From assembly GCA_964611635.1 (NCBI GenBank), contig CAZTAS010000018.1, positions 1 to 42,618 on the forward strand: a DNA stretch of 42,618 bases, given 5' to 3'. The notes below the pieces were generated by a model, which saw only the letters and a program-made list of their open reading frames with translations, did not search any database and was not told where the DNA came from. Both the position numbers and the translations under genes were made by a program. Below, piece by piece: positions 1-6,629 of the stretch; position 1 is the stretch's first letter; every line of letters begins with the position of its first letter. The DNA comes from JAFDED01 sp964611635 (GTDB lineage: Bacteria > Desulfobacterota > JAFDED01).

Positions 1-48
1 CCATCCGTGTTTGCAACTACTTGATTTTATTGTAAAGTAAACCGGACA

Positions 49-981
49 TTACTGGTCTTTTGTATAAAAAAGAAGATATTCAGTTACATCAATTGGGCCA
101 GGATTAACTGTTTTAAATCCTGCCGGAGAAGCAACTTTGATGGATATTATCTGAACTTTGTTTTCTTCACCAAATATCTCATCAATTAATGCAATAAGAT
201 ATCCTAACTCATGATGATCAATTTGGACAAATAGAGCGCCATCTGGTTTCAATAACTCCCTCGCCACCTCCAACCGATTTTTCATAAAAGTCAGCCAGGC
301 GGAATGATTGAAATTATCGTTGTAGCCGAAAGAGTCATTCCCTGTATTATAAGGAGGATCAATATAAATAAGCTTCACCTCACCCCTGAACTGATTTTTA
401 AGACAATGCAGCGCCAGCAGGTTGTTGCCCTTGATGATAAGGTTTTCCCGGATAACGCCGTTCTCATACCTTTTTATTTCACTGACTTCTTGCTCGCCTT
501 TTGGCGTGTAGCGTTTCCAGTTCGTCAGCACTTTTGGATCGAAAAGCCGGTCAATTTCATCCTGTGCCAGAATTTTGTTAAAGAATATCTCTTTTCGCTT
601 TTCCTCTTCTTTAGTCTGCCCGCCTTCCAAAACACAATCCTTATATGGCCAGACGAGGCAGACCTCGCCGCGCTCTTTCAGGAATTTACCGTCAATATTC
701 AGGCCAATGCGGTTGCGGAAGCGGGTGTAGGAGTTCGCAAGAAAATTCTTATCTGCTATATACTCAACAAAAGTGTTGACGTTGAAAATCCAGTGGCCTT
801 CAATTTCTTCAAAGAATTTTTCCTTGATCTGCGGGTCGGAAAGGAGGATTTTCACCAGATCCCTGTCAATCTTCCACGCCCGGTCAAGCACCGCGGCCTT
901 GACCAGTTCTCCATCCTCATCAACAAATCGGGAATCGGTTTTCAAAAGATCAGTCAGTTTTTCGTGAAATAGTTTTCCCAT
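49..981 (-). pseudogene. Type III-like adenine DNA methyltransferase (Mod), N-terminal fragment
   Basis: The 310-residue product matches the first half of type III restriction-modification Mod subunits, which methylate adenine and are usually 600 residues or longer. The beta-class catalytic motif DPPYNTG begins at about residue 208 and is followed by the usual W-x-x-F-M-K-N-R-L helix and a 'LLKPDGALFVQIDHHE' segment. The reading frame ends right after 'EYLLFYTKDQ', where full-length relatives continue into the SAM-binding motif and C-terminal domain. The remaining 48 bases of the window do not continue the protein in any frame I could recognise. A GGGG-type ribosome site lies about 7 bases before the ATG. 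No restriction (Res) subunit is visible. It is most likely a decayed or truncated gene; an assembly or frameshift error at the stop is possible, because the rest would lie outside the window. Confidence 0.75.
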
Positions 982-1819
982 TTGATATTCCCCTTACCAA
1001 CTATCAATTATATAGTTTGCGCATAACAACCTTTACGTGCTTTTTTGTCCATATAACACCCCTTACATCACCAATGCATAAAATTTCTTTTTTCAAGGGG
1101 TTATCAACAGTTACTGCTTGCGGCCGGGGTCTTATATGGTTTCCGTATAAAATCCTATCTTACTCGCCAGTTAAAGGGAGTCCACGGGGGTGAGTATTCC
1201 CTTCCCTGTTCAAAACATGCGTATTTCTATTTTGGCGCTTTAGATGACTGTTCATCTATTTTCCCTATTCATTACAATATCATACGCCTTTTTACAGAAC
1301 ATGTCAATCATTAATTTCAGGAAGGAAGCTAAAACTGAGGATAGCTTGACGTAAACAATTTCCGGTAGCCCCAATTCATAACATGTTTGAATCGGAATTC
1401 TTCACCGATTCCAACAAAGGAATCCAAAAAATCAAACTAAATATTGTAAGGCGATGTCAAAGCACCTACCTTAGAGGTATAGGATTAAATCTCGCTTATC
1501 ACTCATAAATTGTAACTCGCTTCGCCTTCAACCCCTTTATTTCTTTCCAACATCCTCTTTGCTCGTGCTCTTTATCCCGGCAATGGGGATACCATTTTTA
1601 TTCCTTTCCCCAAATTCTATCAACCAGCAGTTGACAGAGGGCCTATCACATGTTAGAAACATAAAAAAGCTTTTATCACAATTGGGTGTTCATCATACTT
1701 ATTCACCCATTAGCTCTTTCCCCAATACCTGGAATCAGGTTTGCATGGTCACAACAATTTTATTACAATCAGGGTTCAGAACCGAAAGGTCTCGTAACTT
1801 CCTGAAATAAAAATTATGT
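982..1819. other. Intergenic region, no convincing gene
   Basis: This 838-base stretch between the methyltransferase fragment and the tRNA is AT-rich and full of stops. The only ORF of any size (1559-1810, 83 codons) has no ribosome site and a low-complexity hydrophobic product, so I do not call it. The one signal I can support is the tRNA promoter near its right end, listed separately. A decaying island margin next to a tRNA would look like this, but I found no integrase and no repeat of the tRNA 3' end. Confidence 0.5.
1741..1769 (+). promoter_or_regulatory. Candidate sigma-70 promoter for tRNA-Ala
   Basis: TTGCAT at 1741-1746 and TACAAT at 1764-1769 are separated by 17 bases. The -10 matches five of six consensus bases and the -35 three of six. 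Transcription would start near 1776, about 45 bases before the mature tRNA 5' end. The same transcript could run into the oxidoreductase operon. Confidence 0.5.
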
Positions 1820-1894
1820 GGGGATGTAGCTCAGCGGGAGAGCACTGCCTTCGCAAGGCAGGGGTCGTGGGTTCAAATCCCATCATCTCCACCA
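1820..1894 (+). tRNA. tRNA-Ala (anticodon CGC)
   Basis: A complete cloverleaf can be drawn. The acceptor stem GGGGATG pairs with CATCTCC (one G-U), the D arm is GCTC/GAGC, the anticodon stem CTGCC/GGCAG closes the loop TTCGCAA, and the T arm has the TTCAAAT loop. The CCA tail is encoded. The anticodon CGC reads the alanine codon GCG. The gene ends only 18 bases before the GTG of the next protein gene with no terminator between, so it may be co-transcribed with the oxidoreductase operon. Confidence 0.95.
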
Positions 1895-1912
1895 ATTTTT
1901 TACTAATTTAAG

Positions 1913-2194
1913 GTGAGAGATTTGGCTAAAAGACTCAAAGTAAGCCCTAAAGAGTTGAACCTCGGGTACAGGATAGATGTGAGCATCGATGCGAACCAAT
2001 GCAAGGGATGCGGGATATGTGTGGCCGTATGCCCCTGGAACGTGCTGACCATGGGAGGCGAGTTGAGCGAAAAGGGATACCGACGCATCGCCGTTATAGA
2101 GCCCGAGCGCTGCAATGCCTGCGGGCGTTGCGTTGCTCTGTGCCCTGATTTCGCCATCGTGGTGGAGGTGGAGCGGATGAATGAAACCGCCTGA
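1913..2194 (+). CDS. korD: 2-oxoacid:ferredoxin oxidoreductase, delta (ferredoxin) subunit
   Basis: A 93-residue ferredoxin with two 4Fe-4S motifs: C30-x2-C33-x2-C36-x3-C40-P and C67-x2-C70-x2-C73-x3-C77-P. It is the expected electron-transfer subunit for the gamma, alpha and beta subunits encoded just downstream, passing electrons from oxidative decarboxylation of a 2-oxoacid to soluble ferredoxin. The start is uncertain. GTG at 1913 has no clear ribosome site, while TTG at 1922 has AAGGTGAG 4-5 bases upstream and would give a protein three residues shorter. A 187-base spacer with two palindromes separates it from the next subunit gene, which is unusual for this operon type. The assignment as a Kor/Vor-type delta subunit is by context; ferredoxins alone are not substrate-specific. 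Confidence 0.85.
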   Translation: MRDLAKRLKVSPKELNLGYRIDVSIDANQCKGCGICVAVCPWNVLTMGGELSEKGYRRIAVIEPERCNACGRCVALCPDFAIVVEVERMNETA

Positions 2195-2214
2195 ATCATT
2201 CGACCAATGAACCT

Positions 2215-2287
2215 CCCTGCAGCAAGCGGCAGGGTATCTGAAAGGTACTTGCCTTTCTCTTATCCATCCCCGCAGCAAGCTGTGGGG
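2215..2287. repeat. Two REP-like palindromes in the korD-korC spacer
   Basis: Two GC-rich palindromes with the shared core GCAGCAAGC lie in the same orientation, 53 bases apart. The first (2215-2234) pairs CCCTGC with GCAGGG. The second (2268-2287) pairs CCCCGCAGC with GCTGTGGGG around an AA centre, with one G-U pair. The compact palindrome with AA at its centre resembles dispersed repetitive extragenic palindromes. I saw no third copy in the window. Inside an operon they could stabilise mRNA ends or attenuate transcription. Confidence 0.6.
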
Positions 2288-2381
2288 AATTCCGAGTTAA
2301 AGCACCAAACCTTTTTTAAGACCGCTCGGAAATTTCAAACATCCGCAGTTTTTACTCCATTAGATGGAATCGGAGATCTTC

Positions 2382-2951
2382 ATGGACCGTAGGGAACGAT
2401 ACGAAATAAGAATGGCTGGATTTGGTGGTCAGGGTCTGTTGTTTGCCGGCCGAGTGCTGGGAGCTGCGCTTGCGGTCCATGCTCATAAAAATGTTATCCA
2501 GACGCAGTCCTATGGACCTGAATCAAGAGGCGGCGCCAGCCGCTCCGAGATTATCGTCGGCGGCGAAGAGGAAATAGATTATATAAAGCTGGAGAACCCG
2601 GACATGTTGGTTTTGATGTCCCAGGAGGCTTGCGACAAGTTTTTCTATGACATCAAGCCAGGCGGCTATATCATTCTGGACCCTAGTACTGTTAAAACTT
2701 ACCCGGATCCCCCACCTGGCAATCGGGTGATGACCATTTCAGCCACCCGGATGGCCCATGAGATGGGAACCCCCATGTCCGCCAACATGATCATGTTGGG
2801 AGCTGTTGTGGGCCTTTCGGGTGTGGTTGAGGTAAATCATGTGATACAGGCTATCCATAACATCAGCAGCGGTGGAGTGGCGAAAGACAATGAGAAGGCG
2901 TTTTTTCGCGGAATAGAGGAGGCTGCCAAGCAAGAAGGCGGTGCACAATGA
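2382..2951 (+). CDS. korC: 2-oxoacid:ferredoxin oxidoreductase, gamma subunit
   Basis: About 189 residues of the pyruvate/ketoisovalerate oxidoreductase catalytic (gamma) domain. The N-terminal 'GFGGQGLLFAGRVLG' nucleotide-binding-like loop, the 'YGPESRGGASRSEI' motif and the closing 'AFFRGIEEA' helix are characteristic of 2-oxoglutarate and related 2-oxoacid:ferredoxin oxidoreductases. I choose ATG 2382 because GGAG lies about 7 bases before it; an in-frame ATG at 2364 has no ribosome site. The stop overlaps the start of the alpha subunit gene (ATGA at 2948), so the two are translationally coupled. The complex works in the cytoplasm. The preferred 2-oxoacid cannot be decided from this subunit. 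Confidence 0.85.
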   Translation: MDRRERYEIRMAGFGGQGLLFAGRVLGAALAVHAHKNVIQTQSYGPESRGGASRSEIIVGGEEEIDYIKLENPDMLVLMSQEACDKFFYDIKPGGYIILDPSTVKTYPDPPPGNRVMTISATRMAHEMGTPMSANMIMLGAVVGLSGVVEVNHVIQAIHNISSGGVAKDNEKAFFRGIEEAAKQEGGAQ

Positions 2952-4096
2952 CCCAACCACTCCATCAAACAGGATATCAATTCATGCAGGGCAGCGAGGC
3001 AAGCGTTGAAGGTGCTCTTGCCGTGGGATGCCGTTTCTTTGCGGGTTATCCCATTACCCCGGCCAGCGAGGTGGCCGAACACATGGCCCGAAGGCTGCCG
3101 CAGGTGAAGGGTTTTTTTGTACAGATGGAAGATGAGCTGGCCTCCATGGGAGCCGTCTTAGGAGCCTCCTGGGGAGGGACAAAATCCATGACCGCAACCT
3201 CAGGTCCCGGCTTCTCTCTCATGCAGGAGAATATTGGTATGGCAGTCATGAGTGAGACTCCCTGTGTCATCATGAACCTCATGCGCGGCGGCCCCTCGGG
3301 TGGACAGGCCACCCAGCCCTCTCAGGGTGACGTCATGCAGTCCCGGTGGGGTACGCATGGCGACCATCCCATCATCGTCCTGTGTCCGAATTCCGTGCAG
3401 GAGATGTTCGATCTGACCGTTGAGGCGTTTAACTTGTCCGAGCGTTATCGCAGCCCTGTGATATTCCTGAGCGAGGAGGCCACCGGACACCTGCGTGAAA
3501 ATCTTTATGTTCCTGAGGAAGTGGAGGTGCAGCCCAGGCGAAAGCAGACCCTCAAGCCCGGTGAGGCCGGACCCTTATGGTTGGCTGGAAGCGATGACGT
3601 TCCCCTCATGCCCGATTTTGGGGCGGGTTACTTTGTGTCTGTAGAACAGAATGTGCACGACGAATACGGGGTCATGCAGGCGTCCAGCCCAGAGGTAGCC
3701 GATAGGCTCCTCAGGCGTCTGCATCGGAAAGTTATGGACCACACTGACGAGTTCGCCCGTGTGGAGGAGCGATATATGGATGGGGCACGGGCGGCGGTGA
3801 TCGCCTATGGATGCGTATCTCGAAGTGCTCTGGCGGCTGTGAAGAGGCTGCGGAGCAAGGGACTCCCGGTGGGCCTGCTGAGGCCCATTACTTTGTGGCC
3901 ATTTCCCGGCGCATTAGTTCTGCAAGCCATTGACAAGATCCATACCCTAATAATGCCTGAGTTGAACCTTGGTCAACTTGTTTTGGAGGTTGAACGCTTG
4001 GTGAAAGATCGCGCCCGTATTATCCACCTGCCAAAGCTGGGCGGTACCATCCACACACCCACCGAGATCATGGGAATTGTGGAAGAAGCCCTGTAG
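2948..4096 (+). CDS. korA: 2-oxoacid:ferredoxin oxidoreductase, alpha subunit
   Basis: 382 residues with the pyruvate:ferredoxin oxidoreductase domain I signature 'GYPITPASE' near residue 34, 'MEDELASMGAVLGASWGG' near residue 60, 'TATSGPGFSLM' near 81, and the domain II region at the C-terminus ('PITLWPFP', 'PELNLGQL'). With the beta subunit it forms the thiamine-diphosphate catalytic unit that decarboxylates a 2-oxoacid to its acyl-CoA and reduces ferredoxin. The length and motifs fit the 2-oxoglutarate (KorA) type better than pyruvate enzymes, but branched-chain or aromatic 2-oxoacids are possible. It overlaps korC by 4 bases and is followed by the beta subunit gene. Confidence 0.88.
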   Translation: MTQPLHQTGYQFMQGSEASVEGALAVGCRFFAGYPITPASEVAEHMARRLPQVKGFFVQMEDELASMGAVLGASWGGTKSMTATSGPGFSLMQENIGMAVMSETPCVIMNLMRGGPSGGQATQPSQGDVMQSRWGTHGDHPIIVLCPNSVQEMFDLTVEAFNLSERYRSPVIFLSEEATGHLRENLYVPEEVEVQPRRKQTLKPGEAGPLWLAGSDDVPLMPDFGAGYFVSVEQNVHDEYGVMQASSPEVADRLLRRLHRKVMDHTDEFARVEERYMDGARAAVIAYGCVSRSALAAVKRLRSKGLPVGLLRPITLWPFPGALVLQAIDKIHTLIMPELNLGQLVLEVERLVKDRARIIHLPKLGGTIHTPTEIMGIVEEAL

Positions 4097-4202
4097 CTTC
4101 AATAAAGTTGACTTAAGCGGCTCCAAATTAACGCTTTGCATAAAAAGGTACTCCATTGACGGATCATCTGGAGGAATCTCCATATTCGAAGAGCAAAAAA
4201 CC

Positions 4203-5012
4203 ATGCAGATGCACGCTACACGCCAAGTTATGCGCAATTCAGAGCGCACTTCGTTTATGTGCCCGGGGTGTGGAAATGGAATCATAATGAGCACCACACT
4301 GCAGGCAATGGCCGCTCAGGGCATCCCTCGTGAGCGGGTCGCGCTGATCAGTGGGGCGGGGTGCGCTGGCGTATTGGGGGACATTTTTCAGTTCGACTGG
4401 TTTCATGCACCTCATGGTCGGGCTCTTCCTGTAGCCATGGGCCTCAAGATCGTACGCCCCGAGCTTCATGTCTTGGCCTTCATGGGAGATGGAGATTGTG
4501 CCTCCATCGGCGGCAACCACTTGATCCACGCGGCACGGCGGAACATCGGCGTAATCAGCGTCGTGTTCAACAACCTTAACTATGGTCGCACAGGTGGTCA
4601 GGTGGCGCCCACAACTCCTCACGGCGCCATTTCTACCACATCCCCATATGGCAACGTGGAACGTCCCTTTGACCTCTGTGCTCTGGCACAGGCAGCGGGA
4701 GCCACTTATGTGGCGCGATGGACAGCGCTCACCTACCCTCACCTTCAGCGTTCCCTGGAAAAAGCCTTCTTGCGAAAGGGATTCTCCTTTATTGAGGTGA
4801 TCACACCCTGCCCCACGAATTACGGACGGAGAGAGCTGCGACTCCAAGAGCCCGTTGATAATCTCATGTGGATAGCACGAAACACCATCACCCGGGAACG
4901 TGCAGCCACCTTGCCAGCACGCAGGCTGGAGGGGAAATTCGTGGTGGGAGAGTTCGTCGAGAACGACTCGGTCTCCGAGTTCTCCAACGAGTTGCGCCGG
5001 TTGCATAAGTAA
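4203..5012 (+). CDS. korB: 2-oxoacid:ferredoxin oxidoreductase, beta (TPP-binding) subunit
   Basis: About 269 residues. The N-terminal 'CPGCGNG' and a third cysteine in 'GAGCAG' are cluster ligands, as in other beta subunits, with a fourth candidate in 'TPCPTNYGRR'. The thiamine-diphosphate/Mg motif is 'GDGDCASIGG' followed by 'FNNLNYGRTGGQ'. I place the start at ATG 4203, just ahead of the conserved N-terminus; the ribosome site is weak (GAAGAG about 10 bases upstream), while a stronger GGAGG at 4169-4173 lies too far away for it. The frame is open back to 4077, overlapping the korA stop, so a longer N-terminus cannot be excluded. It is the last gene of the operon. Confidence 0.85.
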   Translation: MQMHATRQVMRNSERTSFMCPGCGNGIIMSTTLQAMAAQGIPRERVALISGAGCAGVLGDIFQFDWFHAPHGRALPVAMGLKIVRPELHVLAFMGDGDCASIGGNHLIHAARRNIGVISVVFNNLNYGRTGGQVAPTTPHGAISTTSPYGNVERPFDLCALAQAAGATYVARWTALTYPHLQRSLEKAFLRKGFSFIEVITPCPTNYGRRELRLQEPVDNLMWIARNTITRERAATLPARRLEGKFVVGEFVENDSVSEFSNELRRLHK

Positions 5013-5453
5013 AGCCAGGCATGGCCTAGAGCAATAAAATTTAATAAGACTGATTATCAACCACCCTCGTGAGATACTCATCCATAAAATCACCACATGA
5101 AGACGATAATTATTTTCAACCGCTTGAACTTTTTCCATCGGCGCAACTTCACGCAATGAGGCCTTGAGTTAACGGCTCAAAATTTTTTATTGGTCTTATT
5201 GGTTAATTTATTACTGAGAGCAATAAATTAGAGCTAGCAATTTTGTGTAATAATAGCGAAATTGTTTCCTCAAAAGCGAATAAAAAATTTTAAAATGCTA
5301 ATTGTTAATTTTTTATTTTGCAATTAAAAATCTTTGTTTAAGCCAGCGCTATGTTCCTGGTGTTGATAGGGAGCAAGCCCTCACCTCTCGAGGAGAAAGA
5401 GTGATGGGCGAAGTGACCTCACAGAGCACAGCCTTAACAGAAGCCAGCCCGTC
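5013..5453. other. AT-rich intergenic region between the oxidoreductase and wall-recycling operons
   Basis: 441 bases without a convincing gene apart from the short leader ORF at its right end. It contains a short hairpin followed by T-rich sequence (TTGAG/CTCAA around 5164-5180, then AATTTTTTA), which might end the korDCAB transcript. It also holds a perfect 9-base inverted repeat, TAATTTATT at 5204-5212 and AATAAATTA at 5222-5230, with a 9-base spacer; this could be an operator. I could not pick a convincing promoter. Confidence 0.45.
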
Positions 5454-5457
5454 ATGA
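5404..5457 (+). CDS. Short leader ORF (17 codons) coupled to namZ
   Basis: ATG at 5404 has an ideal ribosome site, AGGAG at 5391-5395, 8 bases upstream. The frame runs 17 codons and its TGA (5455-5457) overlaps the namZ ATG (5454) in an ATGA junction. The namZ start itself has no ribosome site, so ribosomes finishing this ORF probably load namZ by coupling. The peptide is Ser/Thr/Ala-rich and matches nothing I know. It may matter only as a translational leader. Seen in sequence; function inferred. Confidence 0.4.
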   Translation: MGEVTSQSTALTEASPS

Positions 5458-6629
5458 GCAACGTAATCACAGGGCTAGAAAGCCTGATTCAGGACCCGCC
5501 GAAGTGGCTGAAAGGAAAACGCGTCGGCCTCCTCTCCAATCCTGCGTCGGTGGATACCCGGTATCGCCATGCATCCAAATTGATCAACGAAGCATTCCCA
5601 GGACAGCTGCGCGCCCTTTTCGGCCCACAGCACGGCTTCCGAGGAGAGAAACAGGACAACATGGTGGAAACTGAAAATGGTTGGGATCCAATTCTGGACA
5701 TTCCTTTGTTCAGCCTTTATGGGGACGTGCGCTCCCCCACGCCGGCGATGCTATCGGAGATAGAGGTGCTTGTGGTTGATATCCAGGATGTGGGAACACG
5801 TGTTTACACTTTCATCCAGACCCTGGCACTATGCATGGCGTCTTGTTCTCAAGCGGGCATCCCCGTGGTGGTGCTTGATCGTCCCAACCCCCTGGGAGGA
5901 GAAGCCGTGGAGGGGCCGCTGCTCAGGCAAGAATTCCGTTCATTCGTGGGGCTATATCCCCTACCCCTGCGACATGGGTTGACCGTGGGCGAACTGGCGC
6001 GGCTTTACGCGGACATTTGGATCCAAGGCTGTTCAGTGGAGGTGATCCCCATGAGGGGATGGCGGAGGGATATGATGTTCAACCACACAGGGCTCCCTTG
6101 GGTCATTCCGTCCCCCAATATGCCCACCATGAATACTGCTCTTGTCTATCCAGGACAAGTAGTACTGGAGGGGACCAACCTCTCGGAGGGCCGGGGTACC
6201 ACCCTCCCCTTCGAGCTCTGCGGAGCTCCCTTCATCAAACCGCACCGACTGGCTGCAGCACTGGAAGTTCATAAAATCCCCGGCGTTGTCTTCCGAGAAG
6301 TATACTTCGAGCCAACCTTCCATAAATGGGCTGGACAACTCTGCGGCGGCCTTCAACTTCATGTGTTGGACCCAGGCTCTTTTCGCCCTCTATTGACCAC
6401 TTTGGCCATTATTCAGGAAGTGATAAACCTGTACCCGGACCAGTTCGCATGGCGGCCACCACCTTACGAATACGAATACGAAAAGCTTCCGGTTGATGTC
6501 ATTCTGGGCGAGCAAGAGATCAGGCAGATGTTGACTGCGGGAGCATCGGCGGAAGAAATCGAAAGCTCATGGCAGCAAGAGCAGGAGGAATTTAAACGAT
6601 TCAAAAAAGCTTATCATATGTATCCATGA
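5454..6629 (+). CDS. namZ: Exo-beta-N-acetylmuramidase NamZ family (DUF1343)
   Basis: 391 residues across the DUF1343/NamZ fold: 'GLLSNPAS' near 25-32, 'FGPQHGFRG' at 56-64, 'DVGTRVYTF' near 112-120, 'LDRPNPLGG' at 141-149, 'PSPNMPT' and 'GTNLSEGRGTT' further on. Characterised NamZ proteins release MurNAc from the non-reducing end of peptidoglycan fragments. Unlike secreted homologues, this one shows no signal peptide, so it should act in the cytoplasm on imported fragments. That fits its place as first gene of a recycling operon leading to UDP-MurNAc. Its stop overlaps the next start (ATGA at 6626). The family assignment is firm; the exact substrate is inferred from characterised members and context. 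Confidence 0.85.
   Translation: MSNVITGLESLIQDPPKWLKGKRVGLLSNPASVDTRYRHASKLINEAFPGQLRALFGPQHGFRGEKQDNMVETENGWDPILDIPLFSLYGDVRSPTPAMLSEIEVLVVDIQDVGTRVYTFIQTLALCMASCSQAGIPVVVLDRPNPLGGEAVEGPLLRQEFRSFVGLYPLPLRHGLTVGELARLYADIWIQGCSVEVIPMRGWRRDMMFNHTGLPWVIPSPNMPTMNTALVYPGQVVLEGTNLSEGRGTTLPFELCGAPFIKPHRLAAALEVHKIPGVVFREVYFEPTFHKWAGQLCGGLQLHVLDPGSFRPLLTTLAIIQEVINLYPDQFAWRPPPYEYEYEKLPVDVILGEQEIRQMLTAGASAEEIESSWQQEQEEFKRFKKAYHMYP

Noticed and set aside
1559..1810. 83-codon ORF upstream of the tRNA
   Set aside because: It contains the tRNA promoter candidate, has no ribosome site and no recognisable product.
4239..5156. Long minus-strand ORF opposite korB
   Set aside because: Shadow of a well-supported gene; product shows no domain.
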